Shown here: piece by piece, positions 18,646 through 29,541 of the stretch | How the letters are laid out: every line of letters starts with the position of its first letter | How positions within the stretch are numbered: the first letter of the stretch is position 1 | Program-made: the position numbers and the translations under genes | Notes under the pieces: generated by a model | Told to the model about the DNA's origin: nothing | The model's input: the letters and a program-made list of their open reading frames with translations, nothing else | Databases searched by the model: none | Source of the DNA: FEN-1219 sp963728995 | Lineage (GTDB): Bacteria > Pseudomonadota > Gammaproteobacteria > Steroidobacterales > Rariloculaceae | Assembly: GCA_963728995.1 (NCBI GenBank) | Contig: CAVSMD010000002.1 | Coordinates: 806,001 to 870,000, forward strand | DNA: 64,000 bases | Direction: 5' to 3'

Positions 18646-18668
18646 GATTTGTCCTCCGCAATGAAAAG

Positions 18669-19334
18669 CTAGTGCACCCAGTCGAGCAGCGTGACGACCC
18701 GCGCATCGACCCAGGTAGCCGCGGTTTGCCACGTCGATGGGTTACTCCCGCAAGCGGCCGTGACGTCGACGGACAGCGCCGCCCCACGCGCCACCTCGGC
18801 CGGGCGCGGCTCGGATCGCGTGATGATGCCCGTCTGCGTGCGATAGACGCGATAAACGCGGTCGGGATCGATGTCCTGGTAGGTCGAGCTGCCATAGCTG
18901 GCGTCGAGCAGGAAGTTCAACGGGCCGAGCGCCCGAGCGATCGCCACGACGTCGAGCGCACTGCCGCGGCCCAAGTCGTGCGCGATGTTGGGCGCCGTGT
19001 TCTGATCCGCCACGGACCGATAACGGCCCTCGAGGCGATCGAGACGATAGTCGGAGTCGAGCCCGAGCAGCGCCGCCCAGTACTGCCACTTCACGAACTC
19101 CGCATCGACGCGCCACTGCTCGCCCAGCAGCGGCAGTACGCGCTCGCGACAACGGTCTCCGGTCCTAACGTACGCGAGATACTGCCGATCCCCGGTCGGA
19201 TCGAAGCGCAGCTCGGCGATCAACGTCTCCGCCGTCAGGCGGTGGTAGGTGTAGACGTTCGCCGCGACCAGCAACGCCATGATCACGCCGAGCACGACGA
19301 AGAGCAGCAATGAAACGGTAATCGTCCTACGCAC
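18669..19334 (-). CDS. Membrane-anchored protein of unknown function
   Basis: A 221-aa protein with a single N-terminal helix (residues 5-29) and a periplasmic domain rich in Tyr and Arg (DRQYLAYVRTGDRCRERVLP, VKWQYWAALLGLDSDYRLDR). Similar small proteins are sometimes labelled efflux-related, but nothing in this sequence supports transport. The motif-like stretch YRVYRTQTGIITRSEPRPAE near residue 165 may help in a search. It is upstream of the SnoaL-like gene and probably cotranscribed with it. Confidence 0.65.
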   Translation of the reverse strand: MRRTITVSLLLFVVLGVIMALLVAANVYTYHRLTAETLIAELRFDPTGDRQYLAYVRTGDRCRERVLPLLGEQWRVDAEFVKWQYWAALLGLDSDYRLDRLEGRYRSVADQNTAPNIAHDLGRGSALDVVAIARALGPLNFLLDASYGSSTYQDIDPDRVYRVYRTQTGIITRSEPRPAEVARGAALSVDVTAACGSNPSTWQTAATWVDARVVTLLDWVH

Positions 19335-19456
19335 TCCTGCCCCCGCGATCGCTTCGGATCGGCAGATTGGTCATGCCATGCGAGAATACCACGCGCTCAC
19401 CGCATCATCGGATCGCGCCCACGAGCTCGGCGCAACCACTGGCAGCGAGGCTTGCG

Positions 19457-20191
19457 ATGTTGACGATCTACGGCCGCACGAATTCCGTCAACGTGCAAAA
19501 AGTTCTGTGGTGCCTTGCCGAGCTCGATGTGCCCTACGAGCGAATCGATGCGGGTCTGCAGTTCGGCAAGAACAACGAGCCCTGGTATCTCGCGCTGAAT
19601 CCAAACGGCCGTGTGCCGTTGCTCGAGGACGGTGCGTTCACGCTCTGGGAGTCGAACACCATCGTGCGCTATCTTGCCGCGAAGCACGGGCTCGGCACGC
19701 TGTGCCCTGCCGCGCTCGAGACGCGAGCGCTGGCCGAGCGATGGATGGATTGGCAGCTGTCGACGCTGATTCGCCCCGTGTCGATCGTCTTCCAGACGCT
19801 GTACCGGACCCCGGCCGGGGAGCGCGACCCGCTGGCAGTGGCGCGAAACGTGGCGGAAGCCAACCGGGCCGTGGAGCTGCTGGACGCGCATCTCGCCGCG
19901 CAGCCATACGTCGCGGGCAAGAATTTCTCCATGGGCGACATCCCCGTCGGCGCCGTCGTGCATCGCTGGCTCGAGATCGCGGGGATCGAGCGTCCGCGGT
20001 TCGCGGCGGCCCGCGCCTGGCGCGACCGTCTGGCCGAGCGGCCCGCCTTTCGGCAGCACGTGCATGCTGCCGCTCAGCTGATTCCTTTTGACGCCGCTGA
20101 GAACCTACGGTACTTTCCTGCACTAAGCCGAAAGAAACAAACAAGAAAGTGCTTGCGCAACAGTCCCCTCGAGCCCCAACTCCGGACGTGA
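19457..20191 (+). CDS. gst: Glutathione S-transferase family protein
   Basis: The ATG at 19457 begins a thioredoxin-fold N-terminal domain (MLTIYGRTNSVNVQKVLWCL). It carries the cis-Pro segment NPNGRVPLLEDG and the glutathione contact WESNTIVRYLA, and the all-helical C-terminal domain follows (DWQLSTLIRPVS; FSMGDIPVGAVVHRW). The class is close to the beta/theta-like bacterial GSTs. The last 30 residues (after HAAAQLIPFDAA) are basic and less GC-rich and have no counterpart in the family, so the true stop may have been lost. The reaction is conjugation of glutathione to electrophiles; the substrate is unknown. Confidence 0.85.
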   Translation: MLTIYGRTNSVNVQKVLWCLAELDVPYERIDAGLQFGKNNEPWYLALNPNGRVPLLEDGAFTLWESNTIVRYLAAKHGLGTLCPAALETRALAERWMDWQLSTLIRPVSIVFQTLYRTPAGERDPLAVARNVAEANRAVELLDAHLAAQPYVAGKNFSMGDIPVGAVVHRWLEIAGIERPRFAAARAWRDRLAERPAFRQHVHAAAQLIPFDAAENLRYFPALSRKKQTRKCLRNSPLEPQLRT

Positions 20192-20285
20192 ACTGCTTCC
20201 GGGACGGCGGGCTCGGCCGATGGACATAATGCGCGGCAGGTGGCGGTGAGCGGCGCAACGACGTTCGAGCAGGCAGGGGTTCTCA

Positions 20286-22584
20286 GTGAATAGTGTGCAT
20301 AGAGCGGGTCGCATCCTCGGCTGGACGGCCGCCTGGGCGATCGCGATAGTCAGCGCGGCGCAGGCGGACGATGAGTTGTTTCCGCGCCCGGCGGAGCTCG
20401 AGCCCGCCGTCCAGTTCTGGACGCGCGTATACACCGAGATCGACACGCACTCCGGCTTCATCCACGACTCGTTGCGGCTCGACATCGTCTACCAGACCGT
20501 GCATTTCACGGCCGACATGACGATCCGCGACCGGCGACGACGCGTGGAGCGTCTCACGGACCTGCATCGCAATATTCTGAACAAGCTCGCGAGCGGCGAT
20601 CGCGAGGGCTTGAACGGCGAGGAAGAGCGCGTGCTCGCGTTGTTTCCGAGCGGCACGAGCAACGCCGAGTTCCGGGCCGCCGCCGGCCGGCTGCGCTTCC
20701 AGCTCGGGCAGGCGGATCGCTTTCGTGCCGGCCTGATCCGCTCCGGCGCGTGGAAGTCGTTCATCTTCGACGTGCTCGACAAAGAAGGTCTGCCGCGAGA
20801 GCTTGCCGCGCTGCCCCACGTGGAGTCGTCGTTCGACCCCACGGCCTACTCGAAGGTCGGCGCGGCCGGGCTCTGGCAGTTCACTCGCTCGACCGGCGTT
20901 CGCTACATGCGAATCGACCACATCGTCGATGAGCGGCGCGACCCGTTCCTCGCGACGAAGGCCGCGGCCCGGCTCTTGGCCGACAATCACAGCGTGGTCG
21001 AGACGTGGCCGCTGGCGTTGACCGCCTACAACCACGGCCTGGCCGGCATGCGCCGCGCGATCGATCAGCAGCGCACGACCGACATCGCGACGATCGTCGC
21101 GAAGTACGAGAGCCGGTCGTTCGGTTTCGCCTCGCGCAACTTCTATACGGCGTTCCTCGCCGCCCTCGAGATCGACCAGCACCCGGACCGGTATTTCAGC
21201 AATCTGCGGCTCGACCCCCCGTCGCCCGACCGGCGTCGTCGTCGTGCCCGCGTTCATGCGCGCCGATACGCTGGCCGACGCCTTGAACCTGCGAGTCAAC
21301 ACGCTGCGCGCGCTGAACCCCGCGCTGACCGAAGCGGTGTGGGCGGGCGACAAGTACGTGCCGGAAGGGTTCGAGCTCCGCGTGCCGGCAGCCGCCATGG
21401 CCTCGGCCGCGCCGCTGCTTGCGGCCATCGAGCGCAAGCGAGCGCTTTGCCGCGCAGCGCCCGGATCAGGAGCACCGCGTGCGCCGCGGCGACACTCTGT
21501 CGCGAGATCGCGGCGGAGTATCGCGTGAGCCTCGCAGCGCTGATGCGGGTCAACGGGCTCACGGGCCGCGACATGATCCGCGTCGGTCAGACCATCAAGC
21601 TACCGATCGACGGCGCGACGGCCAAAGCGCGCGCCGCGGAAGAAGCCGTCGTCGTCGCCCGGGCCGAACCGGACAGCGACCGCCCGACCCCGGCGATTGC
21701 CGCCGTCGCCATCGACGGTGAGCACGTTTACGTGGTACGCAACGGCGATAGCATCGAGCGGATCTCGAAGCGTCTCGGTGTCGACGCCGATGCGCTGCTC
21801 GCCGCCAACTCGATTGCGCAACAAGAACCTGATTTTCGCGGGCCAGCAGCTCGCGGTACCGACGGAAGGTGCCGTGGTGACGGTCGCCAGCACCGCCGAG
21901 CTGCCGCAACCCGCGACGACGGACGACGAACGCGCCCGACGCGACGGCGGACGACGAGTCCCTCGCGAGCGCGGAGCTGACGGCGGCCCTCTCCCCGGCC
22001 GTCGGCGACAACGACGATTCGAGCCCGGCCGAGCCGGCCAACGCGTTCGACGACGACGCCACGGGCAGCAACGCGCTCGCGACCGAGCAAGCCGTGCTGG
22101 CGGCCGACCCCACGGACTATTCCGTCGGCGGCGGGTAACCGCATCACGGTGCAAGCGCTCGAGACGCTCGGCCATTACGCCGATTGGGCCGGCGTGCCGA
22201 CGCAGCGGCTACGCGACCTGAACAAGCTGAAGTTCCGCGAAGGCCGTGGCGATCGGACAGACGATCACGGTAGACCTCAGCGAGGTGGACGCTGCGACGT
22301 TCGAGCAGCGCCGCGTGGCCTACCATCAGCAGCAGCAGAGCGACTTCTTCGCGTCACACCAGATCGAATCGATCGAGCAGCATGTCGTCAAGCCCGGCGA
22401 ATCGATGTGGGTGCTCGCGGCGCGCAGGTACAAGGTTCCCGTGTGGTTGCTGCGCCAGTACAACCCGGATTTGAACCTCGATCGAGTCCAGCCCGGCACC
22501 GTCGTGAAGTTTCCGCGGCTGAAGGCGGTCGCTCCGAACGTCACGGTGAGCGCCCCGCAGTCGGTGGCCGACATCGGCCGCTGA
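20286..22584 (+). CDS. mltD: Membrane-bound lytic murein transglycosylase D-like, with multiple LysM domains (at least five frameshifts)
   Basis: A GTG start at 20286 gives a signal peptide, then an SLT domain with the catalytic Glu in LPHVESSFDPTAYSKVGAAG and the downstream LWQFTRSTGVRYM and LTAYNHGLAGM. After this come LysM repeats: HRVRRGDTLSRIAAEYRVSL, then YVVRNGDSIERISKRLGVDA, HYADWAGVPTQRLRDLNKLK and VVKPGESMWVLAARRYKVPV. Breaks near 21225, 21450, 21815, 21900-22140 and 22235 force the reading through all frames, yet the LysM repeats stay recognisable. It would cleave glycan strands of peptidoglycan, making 1,6-anhydro ends. A Pro/Thr/Asp-rich linker (about 21870-22130) separates the LysM groups. 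Confidence 0.8.
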
Positions 22585-22592
22585 CGCAGCGG

Positions 22593-23440
22593 ATGAGCTC
22601 GCCTGCCGACCGCGATACCGTCCTGGCCGGGCGGCTCATCGCCGTGCCGGAGACTCGCCAGCTCGACGTGCTGCCAGCTTGCTGGAGCGACGCGGTGCGA
22701 GCGTGCTCCGCTGCCCGCTCGTCGAGCATCGAAGACTCACCGGACACCGCCGCGGTCGTCGGCTGGCTCGACCGCTGCATCTCGCAGCCGACGGATCTCC
22801 TGGTGTTCTACACCGGCGAAGGCATCGAGCGGCTGCTCGGATTCGCGCGGCGCGCCGACCGCGAAGCGGCCTTCCTGGCGGCGCTGCGCCGCATCCCGAA
22901 GCTCACTCGCGGTCCGAAGCCGAAGCGGGCGCTGCACCGACTCGGGCTCGATGCCGAGCTCGAAGCCGGCGAACCGACGACGGCCGGCCTGGTCGCCGCG
23001 ACCGCGTCGCTGTCGCTGCCCCGGCACCGCGTGGCCGTCCAGCTGTACAGCGACGATCAGGATCGCGCGCTGATCGAGCACCTTCGCAGGCCGCGGCGTC
23101 GCCGTCGACAGCGTCGCTCCGTACGTCTACGCGACGGCCGCCGAAGACGACCAGGTGGCGCGACTTGATCGAGCGGCTCGAAGCCGGCGAGGTGGACGCG
23201 ATTGCGTTCACGAGCAAGTCGCAGGTGCAGCGTCTGTTCAAGCCTCGCCGCCGAACGCGGGCTCGGAGCCGCGCCTTGCGCGCCGGCCTGGCGCGAACGC
23301 GCGTGGCGGCCGTCGGTCCCGTCGTGAGCGCGGAGCTGGCGTCCGTCCGCGTCCGGGTCGACGCGATGCCGGAGCACAGCTACTCGATGAAGCCGCTCGT
23401 CACGAGCCTGTGTGAGCTGCTCGGAGCGCGTGAGCCCTAG
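22593..23440 (+). CDS. hemD: Uroporphyrinogen-III synthase family protein (frameshifted)
   Basis: The ATG at 22593 starts GRLIAVPETRQLDVLAGLLE-type sequence, and the two HemD lobes follow: VVGWLDRCISQPTDLLVFYT, GPKPKRALHRLGLDAELEAG and VAVQLYSDDQDRALIEHL. After a break near 23085 the last lobe reads GVAVDSVAPYVYATAAEDDQ, EVDAIAFTSKSQVQRLF and VAAVGPVVSAELASVRVRVD. Small compensating shifts near 22690 and 22720 restore LLERRGASVLRCPL. The enzyme closes hydroxymethylbilane to uroporphyrinogen III for haem and sirohaem. It is far from hemC and adjacent to the sulfite reductase cluster, whose sirohaem depends on this product. The family call is firm; the exact role is less so because some HemD-like proteins are uncharacterised paralogues. 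Confidence 0.75.
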
Positions 23441-23933
23441 CGCCTCGCGTGGCGCAGCTGCAGCGCCGTTGCGCGGCCGTCGCCGGTCGGCTGGTAGAAC
23501 ACGGACAGGTCGCCGAGCGCAGTGCGATACGCACCGAGCGGATCCTCGGCCGTGAGCTCGAACGCGTTGAAGCCCGTCCGCAGCATGAAGAACAATTGCT
23601 CGAGCAGCACGTCGCCCACGGCCCGCAGCTCGCCTTCGAAGCCGTAGCGCTCGCGCAGCAAGCGTGCGTAGGAATACGCGCGACCATCGCGAAACTTCGG
23701 GAAACTCGAGCGCGACGAGCGCAAGACGCGGCAGATCCGCGACGATGAGCTCCGGAGGCTGATCGCTGTGCAAGCGGATGCCGAGCGGTGCGCCACGCGC
23801 CAGCAGCGCGGCTCGCTGGGCCTGCCACTGCTCGTAGCTCACGAGCACGGCGCCCGGTCGGCGGAATCGTCTCCGCGCCGCTCGCGTCGCTGAAGGGATC
23901 CTCGACGAGCTGACCGTCCTTGATCAGCGCCAT
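23437..23933 (-). CDS. DUF934 protein of the sulfite reductase cluster (frameshifted)
   Basis: The ATG at 23933 overlaps the TGA of cysI (TGATG). The product begins MALIKDGQLVEDPFSDASGA. After two small shifts near 23850 and 23710 it continues LVSYEQWQAQRAALLARGAP, DLPRLALVALEFPKFRDGRA, YSYARLLRERYGFEGELRAV and VLLEQLFFMLRTGFNAFELT. DUF934 proteins follow cysI in many proteobacteria and are thought to assist sulfite reduction, but their biochemical role is unknown. The stop codon overlaps head-to-head with that of hemD (CTAG at 23437-23440). Confidence 0.8.
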
Positions 23934-25602
23934 CACGCGGCCTGGCTCTGACTGCCGTACACGGCGCCCTTGAACGGCTCGATGCCGACGCGCCGGTAGG
24001 TATCGAGGAAGCGCTCGTCGCCCTCGCGCATCTCGAGATACGTGTCGACGATCTTGCGGATCGCGCCCGGCACCTCGGCTTGCGGCAGCCCGGGCCCTAG
24101 ACGATCGCCGAGCGAAGCGCGCTGGTCGGAGGATCCGCCGAGCGTGAGCTGGAAGAACTCTTCCCCGCGCTTGTCGACGCCGAGAATGCCGATGTGGCCG
24201 ACGTGGTGGTGCCCGCACGCGTTCATGCAGCCCGAGATGTTGATCGTGAATTGCCCGATCCGCTGCAGCTCCTCGAGATCGTTGAACGCGCGACTGATGT
24301 CCTGCGCAATCGGGATCGAGCGCGCGTTAGCCAGCGCGCAGAAATCGAGGCCGGGGCAGCAAATGATATCGGACAGGAGACCGAGGTTCGGCGTCGCAAG
24401 CTCGAGCGCGACGAGCTCGCGCCAAAGGGCGTGAAGCTCCGCCTGCTTGACGTCGACGAGCACCAGATTCTGCCGGTGGCTCACGCGAATCTCGCCCAAG
24501 CTGTAGCGATCGGCGAGATCGGCCACGGCGTCCATCTTGTCGGCCGTGATGTCACCCGGCGCCTTGCCGGGCGCCTTGAGCGATGAGGTTCACGATCGCG
24601 TAGCCCGGCACCTTGTGCTCGATGACGTTGCCGCGGACCCAGCGATCGAAGGCCGGCTCCGCGGCGCGGAGGCTTTTCAGCTCGTCCGTGCGATCCGCCA
24701 ACTGTTCGTAATGCGGCGGCGCGAAGTACGCAGCGATCCGCTCGAGCTCCTCGGCCGGCACCTTGAGCGCGCCGTCCTTCGTGAGCTCCCATTCGCGGTC
24801 GACGAGCTCGCGATACTTGTCGATGCCCATCTGGTTCACGATGATCTTGATGCGCGCCTTGTGCAGGTTGTCGCGTCGGCCGTGCATGTTGTAGACGCGC
24901 AGGATCGCCTCGACGTACGACAGTAAATGGTCCGGCGCCAGCCACTTGCGGATCGTCTGGCCGATATACGGCGTGCGGCCGAGGCCGCCGCCGACGAGCA
25001 CCTCGAAGCCGATCTCGCCCTTGCTCGTTGCGGTGCATCCGCAGGCCGATGTCGTGCACGGCCACGGCGGCGCGATCGTTCGGGGAGCCCGTGACCGCGA
25101 TCTTGAACTTGCGCGGCAGATACGAGAACTCGGGATGCAGGAACGAATACTGGCGCAACAGCTCGCAATAGGGCCGCGGGTCCGCGAGCTCGTCTTTCGC
25201 CCGCCCGGCGTACTGATCCGACGTGATGTTGCGGACGCAGTTACCGGACGATTGAATCGCCGTGACCTGGACCTCGGCCAGATGCTGCAGGATGTCGGGC
25301 GTGTCCTCGAGCTTGATCCAGTTGTACTGGATGTTCTGGCGCGTCGTGAAATGGCCGTAGTTCCGGTCGTACGTGCGCGCGATGTGCGCGAACTTGCGCA
25401 GCTGCGCCGACGACATCGTGCCGTAGGGCACGTTGACCCGCAGCATGTAAGCATGCAGCTGCAAGTACAGCCCATTCATGAGCCGCAGCGGCCGGAACTG
25501 ATCCTCCGTCAGCTCTCCGCCGAGCCGGCGCTTGACCTGCCGGCGAAACTGGGCCACCCGTTCGTTGACGAAACGTGCGTCGAACTCGTCGTAGCGATAC
25601 AT
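23933..25602 (-). CDS. cysI: Assimilatory sulfite reductase haemoprotein subunit (two frameshifts)
   Basis: It reduces sulfite to sulfide with six electrons. The ATG at 25602 starts MYRYDEFDARFVNERVAQFR. The two nitrite/sulfite-reductase repeats are seen as HFTTRQNIQYNWIKLEDTPD and VSHRQNLVLVDVKQAELHAL. The sirohaem/4Fe-4S ligands lie in CCPGLDFCALA (C-x5-C) and GCMNACGHHHVGHIG (C-x3-C). Extra bases near 25030 and 24575 break the frame, and both sides match the family. It is flanked by DUF2849 and DUF934 genes in the order common in proteobacteria that use a single-chain enzyme. No flavoprotein subunit (cysJ) is present here, so the electron donor is probably ferredoxin or an unlinked reductase. 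Confidence 0.9.
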
Positions 25603-25636
25603 GCGTCGTTTCCCGTCCTGTGGGCGCCGCGGCCGC

Positions 25637-25924
25637 TCAGCGCTCCAGCAAATCCGTTCTAAACGTCGGGCCGAAAGCCCGAATGGCTTCGCGAATGGCC
25701 GTGGGCCGAGGCTGGCCGTCCTTGATCTCCACCTCGATCAGCTGCGGGTCGATGACCTGACTCTCGACCTCGTGGCGCTTCGCCACGGCCAGCAGCCGTT
25801 CCGCGTCAGCGCCGGTCTCGATGACCGCGCCGGCCGCAATGGCAGTATCCCAGCCCTCGCGGGGATCGAGAAAAACAACGAGACCGTCGGCGAGACGGTT
25901 CGCGATGATCATCTGCGGCATCAC
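25637..25924 (-). CDS. DUF2849 protein of the sulfite reductase cluster
   Basis: A 95-aa protein (MIIANRLADGLVVFLDPREG, WDTAIAAGAVIETGADAERL) of the DUF2849 family, which precedes cysI in many proteobacteria. The family is small and has no known activity; gene order alone ties it to assimilatory sulfate reduction. The start is either the first or second Met at 25924/25921 (MMPQM). It lies 34 bp upstream of cysI and is the first gene of the unit. Confidence 0.8.
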   Translation of the reverse strand: MMPQMIIANRLADGLVVFLDPREGWDTAIAAGAVIETGADAERLLAVAKRHEVESQVIDPQLIEVEIKDGQPRPTAIREAIRAFGPTFRTDLLER

Positions 25925-26419
25925 TCAATCGAGCCTCGCGAAAAGTCCAGCGATAGCTTGGAAGGAGCGCGTATTCTACACACCGATCCGCGGCCACCAG
26001 TTAGAAAAAACCCGACGTTAGATATGCCGGGAACGTCGCCGCGGGGTCGCGCGTCGCCTGCCGCGATCCCCCGTCATCGAGCCGCTCGGGACTGTTCACA
26101 AAATCTGTGGATAACAGTGTGGAAAACAATTTGATAGTCGTCCGCGCCAAGCCGGCGGCGGGGGGTCGTCCGAATTGGTCAAAAAAACGTCAAAATCGCC
26201 TACTCTTCAGAAAACTCAATGCGTTAAGAAGGTTTTCACGAGCAAGCGACAGGAGGCGTCGCCAAGCCCAAAGTGCAGTTGGGCTCGAGGGGCGGCGGCG
26301 ACGGCGGCTTGTGCATAGCGGGAGGCCGGCGCGCTCGCAGCCGCGACGCGGAGGTCGCCGTTCGCGGCGCTTGCCGTATAGTTGAAGCTCGCGCAGCCGA
26401 TGATCAGGGGGGAATAACG
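25925..26419. other. 495-bp non-coding gap with A/T-rich DnaA-box-like sequence
   Basis: No convincing gene was found. The left third must hold the promoter of the sulfite reductase unit; a short inverted repeat (CGACGTT...AACGTCG) lies at about 26011-26035. At 26106-26114 the sequence TGTGGATAA is an exact reverse complement of the DnaA box consensus TTATCCACA, followed by the near match TGTGGAAAA at 26118-26126, in an A/T-rich stretch. A GGGGGG ribosome-binding stretch precedes the esterase at 26420. Confidence 0.4.
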
Positions 26420-27333
26420 ATGCACGGCTCGAGAGGACTCCGCGGAGTTTTCCTGCTGTCGATGGCGGCCGGCGTCACGAGCATGGGCGGCCCCGTCGGG
26501 GCTGCGCCCACGGTCAAGGTGACGCCCGACATCGAGTACGTCCGCGTGGCAGGCCAGCCGCTCACGCTCGATCTGTATCAACCCGCCGCCGGGCGGCGCG
26601 CCGCTGCTCGTCTGGCTGCACGGCGGCGCCTGGGAAGCGGGCTCGAAATCGCCGATGCCGTTGACGGGCCTCGTCGAGCACGGCTATGCCATCGCGAGTC
26701 TCGACTTCCACCCGGCCTCCGCAGCGCAATTCCCGGGCCAGGTGCACGAGATCAAGGCCGCGATCCGGTTCCTGCGCGCGGCCGCAGCGCGATACGGCTA
26801 CGACGCCAGCCGTATCGGGATTCTCGGCGCCTCCTCGGGCGGGCACCTCGCCGCGCTCGTCGGGACGACCAACGGCCAGGCCGAGCTCGAGGGCACCCTC
26901 GGCGACCACCCGACCGAGTCCTCCGCGGTCCAGGCCATCGTCTCGTATTTCGGCGCTTCGAACTTGACCACGATCCTCGCTCAGTCCACGCCGTTCGGTC
27001 TGCGCATCCGGACGCCGGCGCTGCAGCGGCTGCTCGGCGCGCCGCCCGAGGAGGCCGAGGCCGTCGCGCGGCTCGCGAGCCCCGTGTTCCAGGTGGACGC
27101 GACCGACCCGCCGCTGCTGATGCTGCACGGCGACCAGGACCCGCAGATGCCGATCAACCAGTCACACGAGCTCGCAGGGGCAGTACGAGCGCCTCGGGCT
27201 CGAGTCGCAATTGATCGTCGTTCACGGCGCAGCCCACGGCGGGCAGGAGTTCTTCGCGCCGCCGAACACCGAGCGCGTGGCCGCATTCCTCGACGCTCAC
27301 CTGCGGCCGCTCGAGGGATCAGCGCAGCGGTAG
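26420..27333 (+). CDS. Secreted alpha/beta-hydrolase, acetylesterase/BD-FAE-like (two frameshifts)
   Basis: The ATG at 26420 follows GGGGGG and opens a signal peptide (cleavage near GAAPTVK). The mature enzyme has the oxyanion-hole motif WLHGGAWEAGSKS, the nucleophile elbow GASSGGHLAAL (Ser in G-x-S-x-G), the acid-bearing LMLHGDQDPQMPINQSHELA and the catalytic His in VHGAAHGGQEFF. Extra bases near 26590 and 27180 break the frame. The family removes acyl groups from polysaccharides or small esters; the substrate is unknown. Its 3' end overlaps the DUF1348 gene on the other strand by 15 bp. Confidence 0.85.
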
Positions 27334-27770
27334 CGTGTCCGTCTGCCAGGTCGGCCCCACGAAGCGCCGCTCGGCGGCGGTGATCCGGACGTCGTTGATG
27401 CTCGCCTCGCGGCGGCGCATCAAGCCGTGATCGTCGAACTCCCACAGCTCGTTGCCGTAGGACCGGAACCACTGGCCCGCCGGCATCGTGCCACTCGTAT
27501 TGGAAACGCACTGCAATCCGCCGCTCGCCGAACGTCCACAGGCTCTTGCGCAGCCGGTACTCGAGCTCATGCGCCCATTTGCGCTCGAGGAAGGCCTGGA
27601 TCGCCGGCCCGGCCGTTGATGAACTCGTCGCGGTTGCGCCAGACGGAATCTTCCGTGTACGCGGCCGCGACCCGCTCCGGGTCGCGCGTGTTCCAGGCGT
27701 CCTCGGCGGCCTTGACCTTGACCTTCGCCGTCTCCTCGGTGAACGGCGGCAGCGGCGGACGCGTCTGCAT
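27319..27770 (-). CDS. DUF1348 / NTF2-fold protein (frameshifted)
   Basis: The ATG at 27770 starts MQTRPPLPPFTEETAKVKVK and continues AAEDAWNTRDPERVAAAYTE, DSVWRNRDEFINGR. After a break near 27615 it continues FLERKWAHELEYRLRKSLWT, then FQYEWHDAGGQWFRSYGNEL and WEFDDHGLMRRREASINDVR. This is the DUF1348 family of SnoaL-like proteins, about 150 residues. A second small break lies near 27490. No function is known for the family. It begins five bases after the stop of the small gene upstream. Confidence 0.85.
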
Positions 27771-27775
27771 AAAGG

Positions 27776-28001
27776 CTAGCGTCGGTCCGGCGGGTCCTCG
27801 GGAGGACCACCGCCCCACTTCTCGCGGTGCGCTTCCTCGGCCGCCCGCTGCACGTCGGCATGGCGCCGGCTCAGCAGCAGGCTGCCCGGGCGGACAGACC
27901 CGCGCGCGAATCAGGCCGAGATCGGCAGCAGCATCGAACAAGCTCGGATACCACTGCTTCCAGCTCGGGAGGAGCTTGTCGACCTGTTCGCGCAGGCTCA
28001 T
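27776..28001 (-). CDS. Small protein of unknown function upstream of DUF1348 gene (frameshifted)
   Basis: The ATG at 28001 starts MSLREQVDKLLPSWKQWYPS, then LFDAAADLGLIRAR. After a one-base break near 27890 it reads LLLSRRHADVQRAAEEAHRE and ends KWGGGPPEDPPDRR at the TAG at 27776. About 75 residues, amphipathic, with no recognised family. The five-base spacing to the DUF1348 gene suggests an operon. The two-frame reconstruction is inference, supported by the Asp/Pro-rich end and in-operon placement of the stop. Confidence 0.5.
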
Positions 28002-28222
28002 GGGCCGAAATCTATATGACTGCCGCGAGGGCCGCAACGAACGCAGTTCTCGTTACGCGAGGAGCGGCGTACCCGTAGGTGCACTCGTCAACGCCCAGTG
28101 CCCCCGGGGCGCTCCGTTCGAGTCGATGGCGGGCGAACCTGCAGAAAAATTCAGCGCTTCGGGCTTGACCGGGACCCGCCACCTGCTAGGTTAGGCGCCA
28201 CTTCGACTTGCGGAACATCGCA

Positions 28223-29440
<1,218 letters not shown>

Positions 29441-29541
29441 TCGCCCGCGGCCGCGCCGACGGCCGCTCACGTCAGGTAGAATGCCGCCGGCACTTCGCTC
29501 TCCGCCGAGCTCGGCACTAGACGATTGACGGGACCTGCGAT

